Notes: generated by a model not told the origin, from the letters alone. A stretch of 64,000 nt of DNA from Pegea sp. RAD2-039 (GCA_034620365.1 JAQGEQ010000177.1:921355-985354); one strand, 5' to 3'; positions 1 through 12,276 are shown, counted from the first letter of the stretch. Program-made: numbers and translations.

Positions 1-1034
1 AGTTATTTAGGTAAACAACTTAGATTATTAAGCTTCACATTTTTTACTTTTTTAAAAACTTATAAGAATCAAATGCAAACTTCATTGTTTCTACAAAATG
101 CTTTAAATCAAATTAATTATTAACATCTTAAAAATCTCTTTTTACAAAACTGAAATTTAATTTGAATAGTTTATTGTTTATATATTCTTACAGATTTTTT
201 GGTTTAATGAAAAGTAAAAACTTTTTTGATTATAAACATTTGAAACACATTAAAAAACTTGTTTTTCAATTTTTTGAAGAAAAAAAAACAAAGTATTGAA
301 ATTTAATATTATTTTTAAGCTTCTTATGGAGTTTTATATTTTATTTAAAAGATTTTTAAATGTGTTTCAATTGTTGGTCAAAAAAGTCTTTTCTTTTATA
401 AATAAGTTTAAATAATTACTTATTTATAATTGTAGTTTACAATTTTTCTCACGTATAAGCGTGATAAATTTAAAACTAGTTTTATAGAAATTTTATTTGC
501 TTAAAATAAAGTCAGAAATGAAAGAAATTGCTTCTATAGGACTAATTCAATTATTTAGCCTTTTACTGTTCATTTTCTTTGTGGTTACGTAAATGATTAT
601 GTTAAATTTCAATGATTAGTGTATAATTAAAGAAAAAAAGTACATCGTTTGAAGCTTTAAATTTTTTTAACAGAAATTGTTGATATCATATAGATTAAGA
701 TGGCTCAGTTACAGAAAAACAGTTTTAAATTTTAATGTTTAAATATTCAAGAATTCATTTATTACAATAAAAGGTTTTTTAACGATTTTTAGATAAAGGT
801 TTAGTGAGTATAACTAGGTTGTTTATTCAATATCTAACAAAATTATTAGGGTGATATAATAGACTTAACATTAATTTTTTAAAGCAAAAACAAATTTATG
901 TTTTGTTCACTAAAATTGATTGGAAATCTAATCTAGCGATAAAATGTTGAATATTTGATGATAAGCTTATTTAATATTTGTGTGGGTCTAACATTATGAT
1001 TTTCTTAAGTTACATTAAAGCGATTAATACAAAA
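1..1034. other. AT-rich intergenic sequence
   Basis: No reading frame, RNA gene or repeat that I can support. The sequence is dominated by A and T runs. It lies upstream of the first copy of a duplicated orphan gene, and I see no clear TATA-plus-donor arrangement like the one upstream of the second copy. Confidence 0.5.
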
Positions 1035-1976
1035 AATTTAGTCGATTAAACTGTTTTTTTTATTGCATTTAAAGGTAAATGGAAACTTGTCGTAATTTAC
1101 GTTCGCGTTTCTTTCTGAATTTTTCAAATAAAATAAAACTGAAACGAAGGCATGGATCCAGGAAACCTTCATCTTATGAAGTTTATACAGAAGATGATGT
1201 TTGTTTCAACTATTATACAACAAAATACAAAAATGGGTATTGGAGAGTTTATAAGGCACAAATACTTGAAAGAATTGGTTGTGAATATTATATATTGAGA
1301 ATTTACAAAAGTACGAAAAAATCTTTAACAGTTTCTACAGTTTATGAAGGGAAATTGAATTATGTCAAAGAAAAATTGGATGAGTGGTTGAATAAGAATC
1401 AGAATAATTTATCTTTAACACCACTTTGGAAAGAAGAAGAGAATTATTTCTTTTCAATTAAATGACAATAAATCAGTGTAGGATAAACAAAGTTGTTAAA
1501 AATTCGTGGTACATTTAATTAATTAAAATTGTTCTTTTAAACATTTCATTGTTTCAGCAAAGTTTAATTTTGACTGGCAAATGTATTTGTTTGTTGCACT
1601 TGTTTTCTAAAACTTTTTTTTTGTATTATTTGTATTTACAAAATAAATGTGTAATGCAGTATTTGATAGTTGTGTAAATAATTTTGATATGATTTGGCTA
1701 GAAATTTGCATGGTTTGTATTTGTAAGAATAAAATGTAAAAAATAAAAATTAAAAACATGTTTTAATAAGTAGTTCTTGTAGTAGTTCTTGTAGTTTCAA
1801 TAAGTTCTTGTATTGTGTTTTGATTTTATAAAAAGGATTCTCATAAATCTTTAAGGTTCTTTTATTTTGAGTATGAGGCCACCAAATATTCGATACACAT
1901 AAAACCACAAAGCTCAAATTATGTAACTTTCAATTAGTAAAAGTTATCAAACAAAAGTTAATTATGAAAAAGTGGT
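1035..1976 (+). repeat. 942-bp direct duplication, copy 1
   Basis: Nearly identical to 4296-5237 with a constant offset of 3261 bases at both ends, so there is no net length change. The similarity starts just before GTCGATTAAACT and stops at GAAAAAGTGGT. It covers the 128-aa ORF and about 510 bases after its stop. Only a handful of single-base differences were seen by eye. Sequence on either side is unrelated between the copies. It is a recent duplication of an exon plus its 3' flank; no target-site duplication or terminal repeat was recognised. Confidence 0.9.
1079..1465 (+). CDS. Orphan 128-aa basic protein, copy 1
   Basis: Function not recognised. A complete frame of 128 residues has a strongly basic N-terminus (residues 3-30, rich in R and K: RSRFF, KLKRRHGSRK), then an aromatic-rich centre (NYYTTKYKNGYWRVYK) and a charged, probably helical C-terminal third (YVKEKLDEWLNK). 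No signal peptide or membrane segment is visible. The ATG follows GCATTTAAAG/GTAA, which reads as a 3' splice site, so an untranslated first exon may lie upstream. It differs from the copy at 4340 by C4Y and S27P. Keeping the frame open in both copies hints at selection, but the duplication looks too recent for that to weigh much. It could also be an internal exon of a larger gene. Confidence 0.5.
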   Translation: METCRNLRSRFFLNFSNKIKLKRRHGSRKPSSYEVYTEDDVCFNYYTTKYKNGYWRVYKAQILERIGCEYYILRIYKSTKKSLTVSTVYEGKLNYVKEKLDEWLNKNQNNLSLTPLWKEEENYFFSIK

Positions 1977-4295
1977 TTTTTAAATAAGGAACCATTAAGG
2001 TTGATAATTTTATTTGCACTACGACTGTGTTTTCTTGGTATTCTCGACCACTAAGTGCAAAGCTTATCTCTAATGTAAGACTTATGAGATTTATTGCTGT
2101 TGATCAAATGGGTTTTACAACATTGTGATTAATGAAACTTCCAGTTTTTAAATTTTAAGATATACGGAAAATTTAAGCAACGGTTCGCTGGTAATACAAT
2201 TTATCATGCTACCAGATAAATACAAAAATTACCGGTTAATATCTAATATATCTAATCTTTAATAATATCTAACTACATTTTTATCTCAAAATTATTAATC
2301 CAAACTTATTTATGCCCAAACTAAAAAAATTGCTAAGGATAATTATGCACAAATTAATTACTTAGTGTTTCTCTTATAATTATTTCGTATATCATTTTCT
2401 AAGGATTTTTACAATAGTTAGTTTCACTTCTATAAATATTTTTTTAATGTTGAATTTTTTTATAACGGAATTTAACAAACTGATCACCGCTTCTTAATGA
2501 AAAAACTTTTCAAAAAATAACTATTATCTGAAAATAATTAAAATTTTTTGATAATCGTTTAGTAACAAACTTCATTACATTATTTGCTTAGTTTGAATAA
2601 GTTAAACTGTTTGGCTTATAACATTTGATTTCTTATATAATTTCTTGAAGCTGTATTTAATGGTTAGTATCAGTAAGACTATACATAAATTATTATTTTT
2701 TATGAAACTTTTAAAAGGTTTTTGTAGAAAAGTTGACTGCAAGTAAATTTATCCTTAAAAGTCTGATTTCGGTTTTTATATTAACTTTTATTCTAAGAAT
2801 TTCAATATTGTTAGCACCTTGAAACCCCGGATTAGTTTGTAAACTGAGTTTTTTTTACTCAATTTTATTTACATGAATTTTCTACTGTCTACAAGGTAAA
2901 TTTGCTGGTAAATTGTTCAATTTACATGCAGTCGTTGATTTTGTAAGATTAGTTTTCAATAAAGATTATGTATAAAGTTTAAGCTTAATAGTCTGAACAA
3001 TTTAAAGAGATTATTTCATTGGAAAAAATGTTACTTGCTTGTTAGTTAAAAATTTATATGAAATTAAGAAAATGTTAATTATTGGTTATCAACTTTTTTA
3101 AACTCTTACTCGTTTCTTCATATTTAAGTAACTGAGTGTATTTTATTTAAAACTGTTTTCCGAAAGATGTTCGATAACATGCAAGTTTGTTAAAAAAGGC
3201 AAATTATTACTTTTGTTTTAATATTTTAATAAAATTATTTACAATTAAAAAACTTTCTAATTCTAACTAATATTTTTAAAAAGTAATTCTAATGTTCAAA
3301 AGTTTATTCAACATCTTCATAGTACAGTTAATATAAATTACTAATTAATATAAATTTAGGAAATTTAATTTAAACGTTTTGAAAATTGTAATTGTTTTGT
3401 ATTCAAACATATTTTTTCGATCGTTAAAAGCGATTTATTTTTCTTACAAAAACCTTAATAAAAACTAAAGTTTTCGTAAATTTATTTTTAAAATAGTTTT
3501 ATTAATTATTATACGATTCTAAAGTTATATAATGTTAGTTTAAGGGATTTATAACTTTAATTATTGATAAAAATGTTTCTTTCTTTATGTTTAAAAGTGT
3601 TTAAAGTGTTATTCTTTATAAAGAATTTGATAAAATATATCTTAGTAAAAAAGTATCGTATTTTTAAAGAGATTCAAAAGTTGTCACAATTACTTAACGT
3701 TACATAACAATGTCGTTCTAAATAATTTGATTATTACGCTTCCGATGTACTGACGTGATAGATTATGTAAAAATAATGCAAAAAAACATTTATGAAAAAA
3801 AGCAAAATTCGAAGATATAAATTCAGTTCGGAAAGAAAGAAGGAATTATGAAGAGATTTTAGTGACAGATCGTGTGAGGAATGTTTTATTCTGCTATCGT
3901 TTCAACTTCATATTTCCAGCTTTATCTATAAAGTAAACAATTTATCAGTAAGTATTACTTTATTCAAAAGTTAAATTTTACCATAATGATATTTCAAGTT
4001 TAACAATATAAACTAATTTTATTGAGGTTTTACATTTTATTTGTTAAAATTATCTGAAAAACAAAATTAACTACATATTTAAATAGTTGAACATTTCATA
4101 CCAAGTTTGTATATTATTGCGTTCGTCTTTTGCTACTCGTTTTCAGCGAAGTAGTAATTACAATAAAGTTACGAATAGTTAAAAGTCAATTTAAAATCAA
4201 TATAAATGATTTTTGAATTGGTAAATAACTTATATTTGATATTTTACTACTTGAAACTGATTTTATATTTTGATCAAACTATTTTAAATAGAGAG
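1977..4295. other. Spacer between the two duplicated units
   Basis: AT-rich sequence without a supportable coding frame. Its last 550 bases hold the promoter candidate and 5' splice site described separately for the second copy. I see nothing else in it. Confidence 0.45.
3751..3948 (+). promoter_or_regulatory. Candidate core promoter and first exon of the second orphan-gene copy
   Basis: A CRE-like TGACGTGA (3751-3758) is followed by TCGAAGATATAAA (3809-3821), a TATA-type core. About 125 bases later a strong 5' splice site occurs (TTTATCA/GTAAGT, GT at 3948). The matching 3' splice site would be TTTAAAG/GTAA just before the ATG at 4340. This gives a non-coding first exon and a roughly 390-nt intron. 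The same 13-nt TATA motif recurs at 12145. This is inference from motifs only; no transcript is available. Confidence 0.35.
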
Positions 4296-5237
4296 AATTT
4301 AGTCGATTAAACTATTTTTTTTATTGCATTTAAAGGTAAATGGAAACTTATCGTAATTTACGTTCGCGTTTCTTTCTGAATTTTTCAAATAAAATAAAAC
4401 TGAAACGAAGGCATGGGCCCAGGAAACCTTCATCTTATGAAGTTTATACAGAAGATGATGTTTGTTTCAACTATTATACAACAAAATACAAAAATGGGTA
4501 TTGGAGAGTTTATAAGGCACAAATACTTGAAAGAATTGGTTGTGAATATTATATATTGAGAATTTACAAAAGTACGAAAAAATCTTTAACAGTTTCTACA
4601 GTTTATGAAGGGAAATTGAATTATGTCAAAGAAAAATTGGATGAGTGGTTGAATAAGAATCAGAATAATTTATCTTTAACACCACTTTGGAAAGAAGAAG
4701 AGAATTATTTCTTTTCAATTAAATGACAATAAATCAGTGTAGGATAAACAAAGTTGTTAAAAATTCGTGGTACATTTAATTAATTAAAATTGTTCTTTTA
4801 AACATTTCATTGTTTCAGCAAAGTTTAATTTTGACTGGCAAATGTATTTGTTTGTTGCACTTGTTTTCTAAAACTTTTTTTTTGTATTATTTGTATTTAC
4901 AAAATAAATGTGTAATGCAGTATTTGATAGTTGTGTAAATAATTTTGATATGATTTGGCTAGAAATTTGCATGGTTTGTATTTGTAAGAATAAAATGTAA
5001 AAAATAAAAATTAAAAACATGTTTTAATAAGTAGTTCTTGTAGTAGTTCTTGTAGTTTCAATAAGTTCTTGTATTGTGTTTTGGTTTTGTAAAAAGGATT
5101 CTCATAAATCTTTAAGGTTCTTTTATTTTGAGTATGAGGCCACCAAATATTCGATACACATAAAACCACAAAGCTCAAATTATGTAACTTTCAATTAGTA
5201 AAAGTTATCAAACAAAAGTTAGTTATGAAAAAGTGGT
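4296..5237 (+). repeat. 942-bp direct duplication, copy 2
   Basis: Partner of 1035-1976. Visible differences include GGGCCC for GGATCC within the ORF, and TTTGGTTTTGTAAAAAGG for TTTGATTTTATAAAAAGG in the 3' flank. A short internal tandem motif (GTAGTTCTT units, near 5031-5070) is shared by both copies. Confidence 0.9.
4340..4726 (+). CDS. Orphan 128-aa basic protein, copy 2
   Basis: Same protein as the ORF at 1079 except Y4 for C4 and P27 for S27. The family is unrecognised. The N-terminus is basic, the middle aromatic and the C-terminus charged, with no membrane segment or signal peptide. This copy is the better candidate for an expressed gene: a TATA-like motif (3809) and a consensus 5' splice site (3948) lie upstream, and a 3' splice site sits five bases before the ATG. 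The 3' flank, with AATAAATG about 170 bases after the stop, is shared with copy 1. If an upstream coding exon exists the true N-terminus would be longer, but I found none. Confidence 0.5.
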   Translation: METYRNLRSRFFLNFSNKIKLKRRHGPRKPSSYEVYTEDDVCFNYYTTKYKNGYWRVYKAQILERIGCEYYILRIYKSTKKSLTVSTVYEGKLNYVKEKLDEWLNKNQNNLSLTPLWKEEENYFFSIK

Positions 5238-8200
5238 GTTCAAAGTTCTGTAAAATATTTGAATAGTTGTAAACATAATTTGATGAAATCTTTTTTATTG
5301 TTTATTTCGAATAAATATACTTTCATACTTTTGATATAAAATTTTGTATGTCAAATAAAAACTAGTACGTTTTTAAGATAAATTTAAAAATAGAAGGGGA
5401 AACATATGATAATTATTTACTCGTGAATTATAATCATTTTAATAATTTGTTCATTACTAAGGTTTTTTCGATAATTTTGTGATCTATTGTGAACTTACAG
5501 TTTTCATAGACTAGTATTTATCTTATTAAACAAATAATTTAGTATTTTTCTAGTAATAGCTTTTTTTTACTTAAAGTCTTACTCTAACTTTATGCTTAAG
5601 TTTTATTTATAATAGATCTTATGTAAGTAATTTTTCAAACATCCTGCATGCCACTGTGTTCTATCTAATATCTTTTTAGAACTGTTTATATAAGTCTGAC
5701 TTGATCTATAATGTAAGTTATATTAAATTTCAATAAACAACAAGATGATTAGATTATATTTGATGATTATTATATTTACCCTGACTGGTAAAACTTCGAC
5801 GGCCATTAACGTCCAATTAAAAATAACTTGTATTATAAAATCCAGAGCTAGTTTGTTGATTGCAAAATACTTCTAAAAAATTATTTAAACTAAAATAAAA
5901 CATTTCAGGTATACTTACTTTATTCAAAAAACAACTATTTTACAACAGCATTACAAAAATAGTTAAATTAACTTAATGGAATTAGAAATACAAGTTTAAG
6001 TTATTTTTATTACAAAATACCACATATAATTTCTAAGTGAAATAGCAAAATTGATTTGTGGATGATTGTTTGAACATTAAAGTAAATTACCAATTTTGCA
6101 ATTACCGTTTGTGGATATTGATTTTCCTGATATCAATAAATTTCGTAAACTTGTAAATAAAACATTGCTATTTTTGTAAAAGTTATATCTGCAAAAAATA
6201 AATATTTTCTTGGGAAGTTTCAAGTTTGAGTTGATAGCTAAATATAAAAGAGGTTATTATAAACGAAATTGTTATAAATAATTTTGATTTTTAAACTATT
6301 CTTTACTAAGTGCGATTAAAAATTGAGTTTAAAACCAAAACCTTGGTATTCATGTTAAAAAAGTATAATAATTAAAAAATGTTTTGAAGATCAGCAAGAA
6401 AAGTTTAAAGAAAGATAAACTGCATTTGAAAACTTGTTTAGGATAGAATAAAAATTGATTGAAGTTTGTTTAAAATGATCAGTTAAAATTCTATTTATTT
6501 AAACAATTTTCATATAAATTATTTCTACAATTTTTTAGAATTTTAAATTTAATATTATTCATTGTTAAACCAGTTGTAATCAAACAGGTACTACAACACT
6601 ACCTGACAACAAAGTGAAAATAAAGTTTTAATTCAAATAAAAATTGTTATAATTTATTTTAAAAAAAATAGTTTTGATTTTTTTTCAACTATTTTTCTGC
6701 AAAAAACACTTTTACTTTAGATTTTAAAAAAGTTTATATATATTTCATGAAAATAAAAATACATAACATCTGTTATAAGGTAATTAATTAACAATTCTGC
6801 TAACAAAATATATCAACGATAACTAAATCTTTTTATCACGATATGTTTCTTTTTAATAATAAAAATTTCAGCAGAGTGTTCCAAGCCAAGTTCAACGCTT
6901 TTATAACTTGTTATTAAAAGTATCACATGCCAAAGTATTTTGTTCACAGCATTCACATTTAACTGGTCAATAGTTCCTGAGACTAGTCCCTGATATAGTT
7001 TAACTACTGAAGGGTATCTTAGAAGATTTTTAGATAAATTTACTTCTTTAAACTTTCTTGAGCTTCTATTTTATAAGGAAAGTTTCTAACCTATTAAACA
7101 GAACATAAACTTGTTTAAAACTCATGTAGCTATAGAAAAATTCAAGTTTGATTGAAGTTAAGTTTTAATTGTTTCAAAAAATAATAACTTTAGACTAAAC
7201 TTTTCATTCAGTTTGAAGAAGATTTACACCGGTAAATATTTTATTTATCTATTCAACGGGTTCAGCATCTTTATGGCGTACATTTCCTAAACTTTTTTCT
7301 GGGTTGAGAAAATGTTCACAAACAACTTTGGGATAAATCCACTTTTATAGATCCAAAGTTTTGGATGTTTAATCTCAATTTTCTCATCTAATTACAGTTT
7401 TACCAATAGTCAAATAAAAATAATTTGTTGTCTTTTAGTTATAATTGCTTCTTTTGTAAATTACAAAGAACAATATTATAATGAGAAATTTGTTCAGTTG
7501 TTAAAAAAAGAATCAATATAATAATTTCTATCTTCCAAGCAATATTTTTCGAATTAATTTTGAGTCACTAAACTTCGAGCGTGAGAAAGAAAACTATTCT
7601 TTAAAATCTAGATATTGAAAATTTAAGATTTTTATTTTTGAGATATTTTAAAATCTTCTAGAATTTTTTTATAACTTATTTTCTAACAGTTTTTCAACTA
7701 CAAAGTTGCTTTAAGTTTTTTCTGACTTGAGGGATATATTTTACAAATAAATCAAAATAATTGTTGATTTTTGCAACAGCTGTGTAATTTGAGATATTTT
7801 ACTGCAATTCATAAAACTCTTTGCCCACGTGAAAATTTGAGACTTTTACGGTAATCTGACAAATAATTAATCCAAAATTAAAATTCTAAACCTCATAATA
7901 ATCTAAATCTCATTTTGTGGCTTAAAAGCTTTTCGTAAATCCGTTTTAACTCCGTTTTGATTTCAGTAAGAAATTTGCTGATAAAATCTATCAAGATAAA
8001 CAACTAGGTGAAACCGGACAGCTGAGAATGCTTTTGCTGAAATTTGAAACAAAAACTGTAGTTTTAGTTCAAAAACATTTTTTAATGGTTTAAAAAATCT
8101 GAAAATAAAAATCAAAGAGAATAAAAAATATAGCAGGAACGTAATTTGTAAAAAAATCTTCTAAATTAAATATTTATAATTTTTCTGAGTTTACCCATAA

Positions 8201-8408
8201 CAAGAGTTAATACAATTTTACATTTACCAATATCACTTTTCAAAACTTTGTTTCAGAATGTATCAAATATTATTTTGAAAATCCCTTTATTTTCTCGACT
8301 TCAAAAGCGGTAAAAAATATTCAAAAATTATTATCAAAAAATTATTTTATATGATAAAATGAGGTTAAGAATTTTATTTTTTTTAAATTGCGTGAAAGCT
8401 AGAAAATA
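5238..8408. other. Long AT-rich intergenic region
   Basis: No gene supported apart from a mini-ORF at 5745 listed separately. Several TATA-like strings and A/T tracts occur, as expected by chance at this composition. It ends at the 3' side of the rolling-stone-like gene. Confidence 0.45.
5745..5876 (+). CDS. Possible 43-aa secreted peptide or signal-peptide exon
   Basis: ATG at 5745 opens 43 codons to TAA at 5874-5876. The N-terminus (MIRLYLMIIIFTLTGKTSTA) looks like a signal peptide with a hydrophobic core of about 10 residues and a plausible cleavage after TSTA. The mature part would begin INVQLKITCII. A TATA-like TTTATATAAG lies about 65 bases upstream. It could be a mini-gene, the first exon of a spliced gene, or chance. 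I found no convincing downstream exon and do not assign a family. Confidence 0.2.
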   Translation: MIRLYLMIIIFTLTGKTSTAINVQLKITCIIKSRASLLIAKYF

Positions 8409-10527
8409 TTAAACCCACTCCACATTAGTTGGCTCAATACTGGATAATTTCAAATTAAAAAATTTGTAAATCATAAAACAAAATGTATTAATTATTAAAG
8501 GGCCAAAAAGTGAAGCTAAGGATACAGCTAACACCACTCTAGCTGAGTTAGAGTTCCAGTCAGTCAAAGAACCATAAATAGCAGATTCAATCCCTGTTAT
8601 GTGAGTAATATAAATAGTAAACAAATAAGCAAATCCAACAAGTACTGTAAAAAGAAAATGAAGAATTTTAATTGGATAACAGAATGCAATTAAATTAATA
8701 ATAGTTAATAAAAGCAAGATTGCGTGCAAGTGAATTGAGAAGAATCCAAAATGAGATTTTTCAGGCGCTAAAAAACTCCAGTAAGCGATAAAAACAATTA
8801 TCTGGGTATTAATAGCAATAGATTGCAACACCCAGCTCAATCTCAGCAAGACTTTTTCAATTTTTGTCAGATGATCTGTAAATGAAAGATGTCAAAAGCT
8901 TGATTTGATAATTTTATCATTTTTTGCAATATTTTTGTCAATTATATTAACTATTTCAGAAGATTTACTAAATTATAGAAAATTACTTTGACCAAAGCTT
9001 AACATTTTTATCTGCAAACTTTTTTGATGATATCAAAATATTTATTTGATTTGAAATATTTTTACAATTAGCAAAATTTCAGCTTTGAATCATATAAAGT
9101 TATTTTAATGATAGCTTCTAACCTGAACTTTGTTCGCAGATTACAATCAGAATAGAAATTGTTGAGGCTAGTAAGTAAACAATCACCACAATTTCTGACC
9201 AATGAGTAAGTTTATAATAAGCAGATCTTCCGCCTTCACCTACATAGTTGACACATAAACAAGACAAGGTGTAAATAAAAGAAACCAGCCGAACTAGAAA
9301 TATTGTCAATTGGCTGGTTTTCGTCTTTTTCTGAAATAAAAATATTTTTGTGAATTAATTCAAGTGTTTGGATTGCCTAGAAGCGCTCTATGTAAATGTT
9401 AACAAAGTCTGAAAAGATAAAAAAAATCATTGTTTGTTGAAAACAATAAACGTTTTTGGTTTTTTATTTGTAAATAAACTGAGAATTCTGACTTCTTTTC
9501 ATTAAACGTGAAATTCTGTTTTTAAACTTTCTGTAAACTTTCACCTTTTGATAAATTCAGCCTTTCAGTTAGAAAAAAATTCAACTTATACTCACAAGTT
9601 AATAATTTGAAAAAATATAAGATTAAAGTGCCTTACTGTAAGAAACAAAACAAATATTTGGGATAATTCATTATTTAATTAGAAACTCTTTTCTTAAAAA
9701 TGTTTGCTAAAAAATCAATTTAAAACTTAAATGTAAAACAAAGACGTCACTTAGAAGTGACGTGATTTATTTCCATTTGGTTGCCATATGTAACGTCATT
9801 AGTCAGTGTGTGATATCAGCTTTAGTGGTTTTAAAGCTACCAAATACTTTTGCTAAATTCAAATTTTGTCATTTTACTGAAAATGAAATAAGATGCAACA
9901 GTCAAAGTATGTTTCTAAAAGCAGACAAGGTTTGGTATTCTCAACAACTTCGACAAAGGCTCTTATTTCATTATTATCAGGAGAAAAGTCAAGGTCGATA
10001 CAAGTTATCTGGTTTGAAATTAAATATTCTAATGTTTTAAATATTTGTGACTTACATGGAGTTTTCAAGAAGGGGACAAAATATTTCATGAAGTAATTTT
10101 ATCTTTTTAAAAGTGATTTTCTAATGTAAGTATTTTTGATGTATAGCTGTATAAAGTAGGCTGCCGAGAAAGCTTAGGAATGAACTTGATACCTAAGAAT
10201 TAGTAAAAAAAATTGTTTTTCGTAAATCTATTAAATTGCTTTTAAGCCACATTAAACGAAAGATTTAAGCGAAAGATCTTCTCATAAATAAGTATGTATA
10301 AAAAGATGAATTATTTTCATTTCAAAAAACTTTGAAATTTAAGTTTATAATAAGTCATTAAAGTTTGTTAACTTTGATCAAGTAAAAAATAACATAAAAT
10401 TAAAATAAAACTCAGAATAATTTTGTAAAAACAAACTTACTTTGAATGAATTCCAAAATTCTAACTGACTCAAACACAAATTCTTTTTTTTAAATTCATC
10501 AACAACAATATTCCAGCTTCTATTCAT
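8409..10527 (-). CDS. Rolling-stone-like multi-pass membrane protein
   Basis: Three exons on the minus strand: 10441-10527, 9123-9330 and 8409-8875, joined by introns of 1110 and 247 nt with GTAAGT/TTTCAG and GTTAGA/TTACAG borders. The joined frame gives about 253 residues, close to the roughly 275 usual for the family. Exon 1 carries the short N-terminal stretch ending in SQLEFW. Exon 2 has two membrane segments around a THW motif (VRLVSFIYTL and IVVIVYLLAS). Exon 3 starts with LSWVLQSIAINTQ and has about four more membrane segments, including an H-rich IHLHAILLLL and a final IINTFCFMIYKF. Order and motifs fit the rolling stone family, known in Drosophila from myoblast fusion. The biochemical role is not established. 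The start is the first ATG upstream of a phase-0 donor. Confidence 0.75.
9744..9763. promoter_or_regulatory. CRE-containing 20-bp inverted repeat
   Basis: ACGTCACTT and AAGTGACGT form perfect 9-base arms around a 2-base centre, so each arm carries a CRE/bZIP core (GACGTCAC). It lies within the first intron of the rolling-stone-like gene. It could be an intronic enhancer or a chance palindrome. Confidence 0.3.
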
Positions 10528-12063
10528 TAAGTTAGCTTTAACCACAGCAACCTTGAAAAAATTGGTAATAAGTTAAAAATAAATTTAAAAAATAACTTTA
10601 GAAGATTTCAAAAACAAAAATTTACTTTCTACATTTTTATGAGTTTCGAAAAAAAATTATTTTTAATTTTCAGCTAAAAAATTTATAAAATCTCCAAACA
10701 AGTATTTTAAGACTAAATTATTTCACTGATGAAATAATTACTAAATTTTAAGAGTTGTATCTGTTGCTTAAACTAATCAAAAAATTATCATTATAGAATA
10801 AAAATATTAAAATGATAAAAAATAACAATTTATTAAGAAAAATATTAGTTGCATAAAATTATTTGTGCAATATGGAACAAAGTTATCGACTAAAATAAAT
10901 AAAAAAATCATTCTTTTAAACTTCTTTTAGTGTATTCTCTATACAAATAAGCTGAGTTGATTATTCGCGATATAATAATACACTTTCGCAAAACTTCAAA
11001 AGCACGTTTGATAAGTCATGTAAAAAGTTCATTCTCTAAAACCTATTTCTAAACTGCTCTAGATTTTATTTGTTACATTTCAAAACTTTTTTCAACTTTG
11101 AAAGGTTAATAATTTTATGCGTAGACAAGATAATTATTCAACATAATTGGATTTCACAGTTAAATAGTCGAAAATTTAAAAAAAAATTTGAAATAAAAAA
11201 TAAAACTTAAAAAAGTTTTTAACTAGTAATCCTAATATTAAGAAGAAACTTGCTTCTATCTACTAAGCAAATTTCTAACTGCGATTTTAATTTTGTTCTA
11301 ACTACTACGATGATGTTGGTTGCATACTGACAAAAATGACTTCCGCTAATAGCAAACTAGAATAAACTACTGCCTGAGGGTTGAGTATTAAGCTTTCAAC
11401 TCTGATGAAATAAGAAAATATTCTTCATAAAAGTGATATCTTTCAAATAAAACCCTTTTTTTTCTATTATTTTTATTCACAATGAGAAAAAGGTTTTTGA
11501 TTTAAAAAAAATTTTTTTTGCGTGTTTAGAAAGTCCTCAAATTGTAAATCGTTTTAAAAATTTATTTTTACAAGTCACATGAGTCTACTAGTAAGTATGC
11601 ATGATGTTTTAGAACACATTCAAGACGATGACGTCATTGGTAGAAATAATGCGTCACATCTAAACGATTAAGGAAATGAAGAAAAAAAAATTCTAAGAAA
11701 AAAAATTTTTTACTTATAAATTATTTGATTCAAAAGATGAAAAAAAATTGTTGGAAATATTTATTAAAAACTATTATTAGTTGAAAAACTGATCAATGGT
11801 TTTAAAAATCAACAAAATTTAAATTTTTATCAGCTTTGTTAGATATTTCTTTTATCCATTAAACTTTCATTAAAAGTTAGAATTTTCTCAAATTAAAAAA
11901 AAAGATTAAAAACAATATTTGTTTTTTTTAACCTCAAAAGTTGGATGCACAGTCCTAGAAATCTTGTTCAACTCCGTCTATTAAACTTGATATTTAGTTT
12001 AAAAAATAGATTATTTTTATCAAATGATATTTTTCTTATTCAGTTTCAAAATTGTTGGATTGA

Positions 12064-12157
12064 TGACGTCATAAACTTAGGTGAGGGGATTTACTAACAG
12101 TATCTCTACTTTCGTGACGTCATTAAACATCGTGTGATTTAAACTCGAAGATATAAA
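12064..12157 (+). promoter_or_regulatory. CRE pair and TATA core promoter candidate
   Basis: Two perfect TGACGTCA sites (12064-12071 and 12115-12122) precede TCGAAGATATAAA (12145-12157). The last 13 bases are identical to the TATA motif at 3809-3821. Spacing of the nearer CRE to the TATA motif is about 22 bases. A third TGACGTCA is at 11629-11636. Transcription to the right would pass the mini-ORF at 12277. Confidence 0.35.
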
Positions 12158-12276
12158 AAGCTGTTCTCTAAGAAGAGCAATATCTGTTGGGATTTGTTAG
12201 CTCATTGTTTATACAAAAAATCAAAGTGTTCCAAATTTCCTTTTTTTCAATTAAATATTTCTAAACGAATTATTTG

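Noticed and set aside
9762-10096. Overlapping open frames on both strands within the first intron of the rolling-stone-like gene
   Set aside because: Sense and antisense frames overlap, none has a recognisable motif or splice context, and they sit in a well-supported intron.
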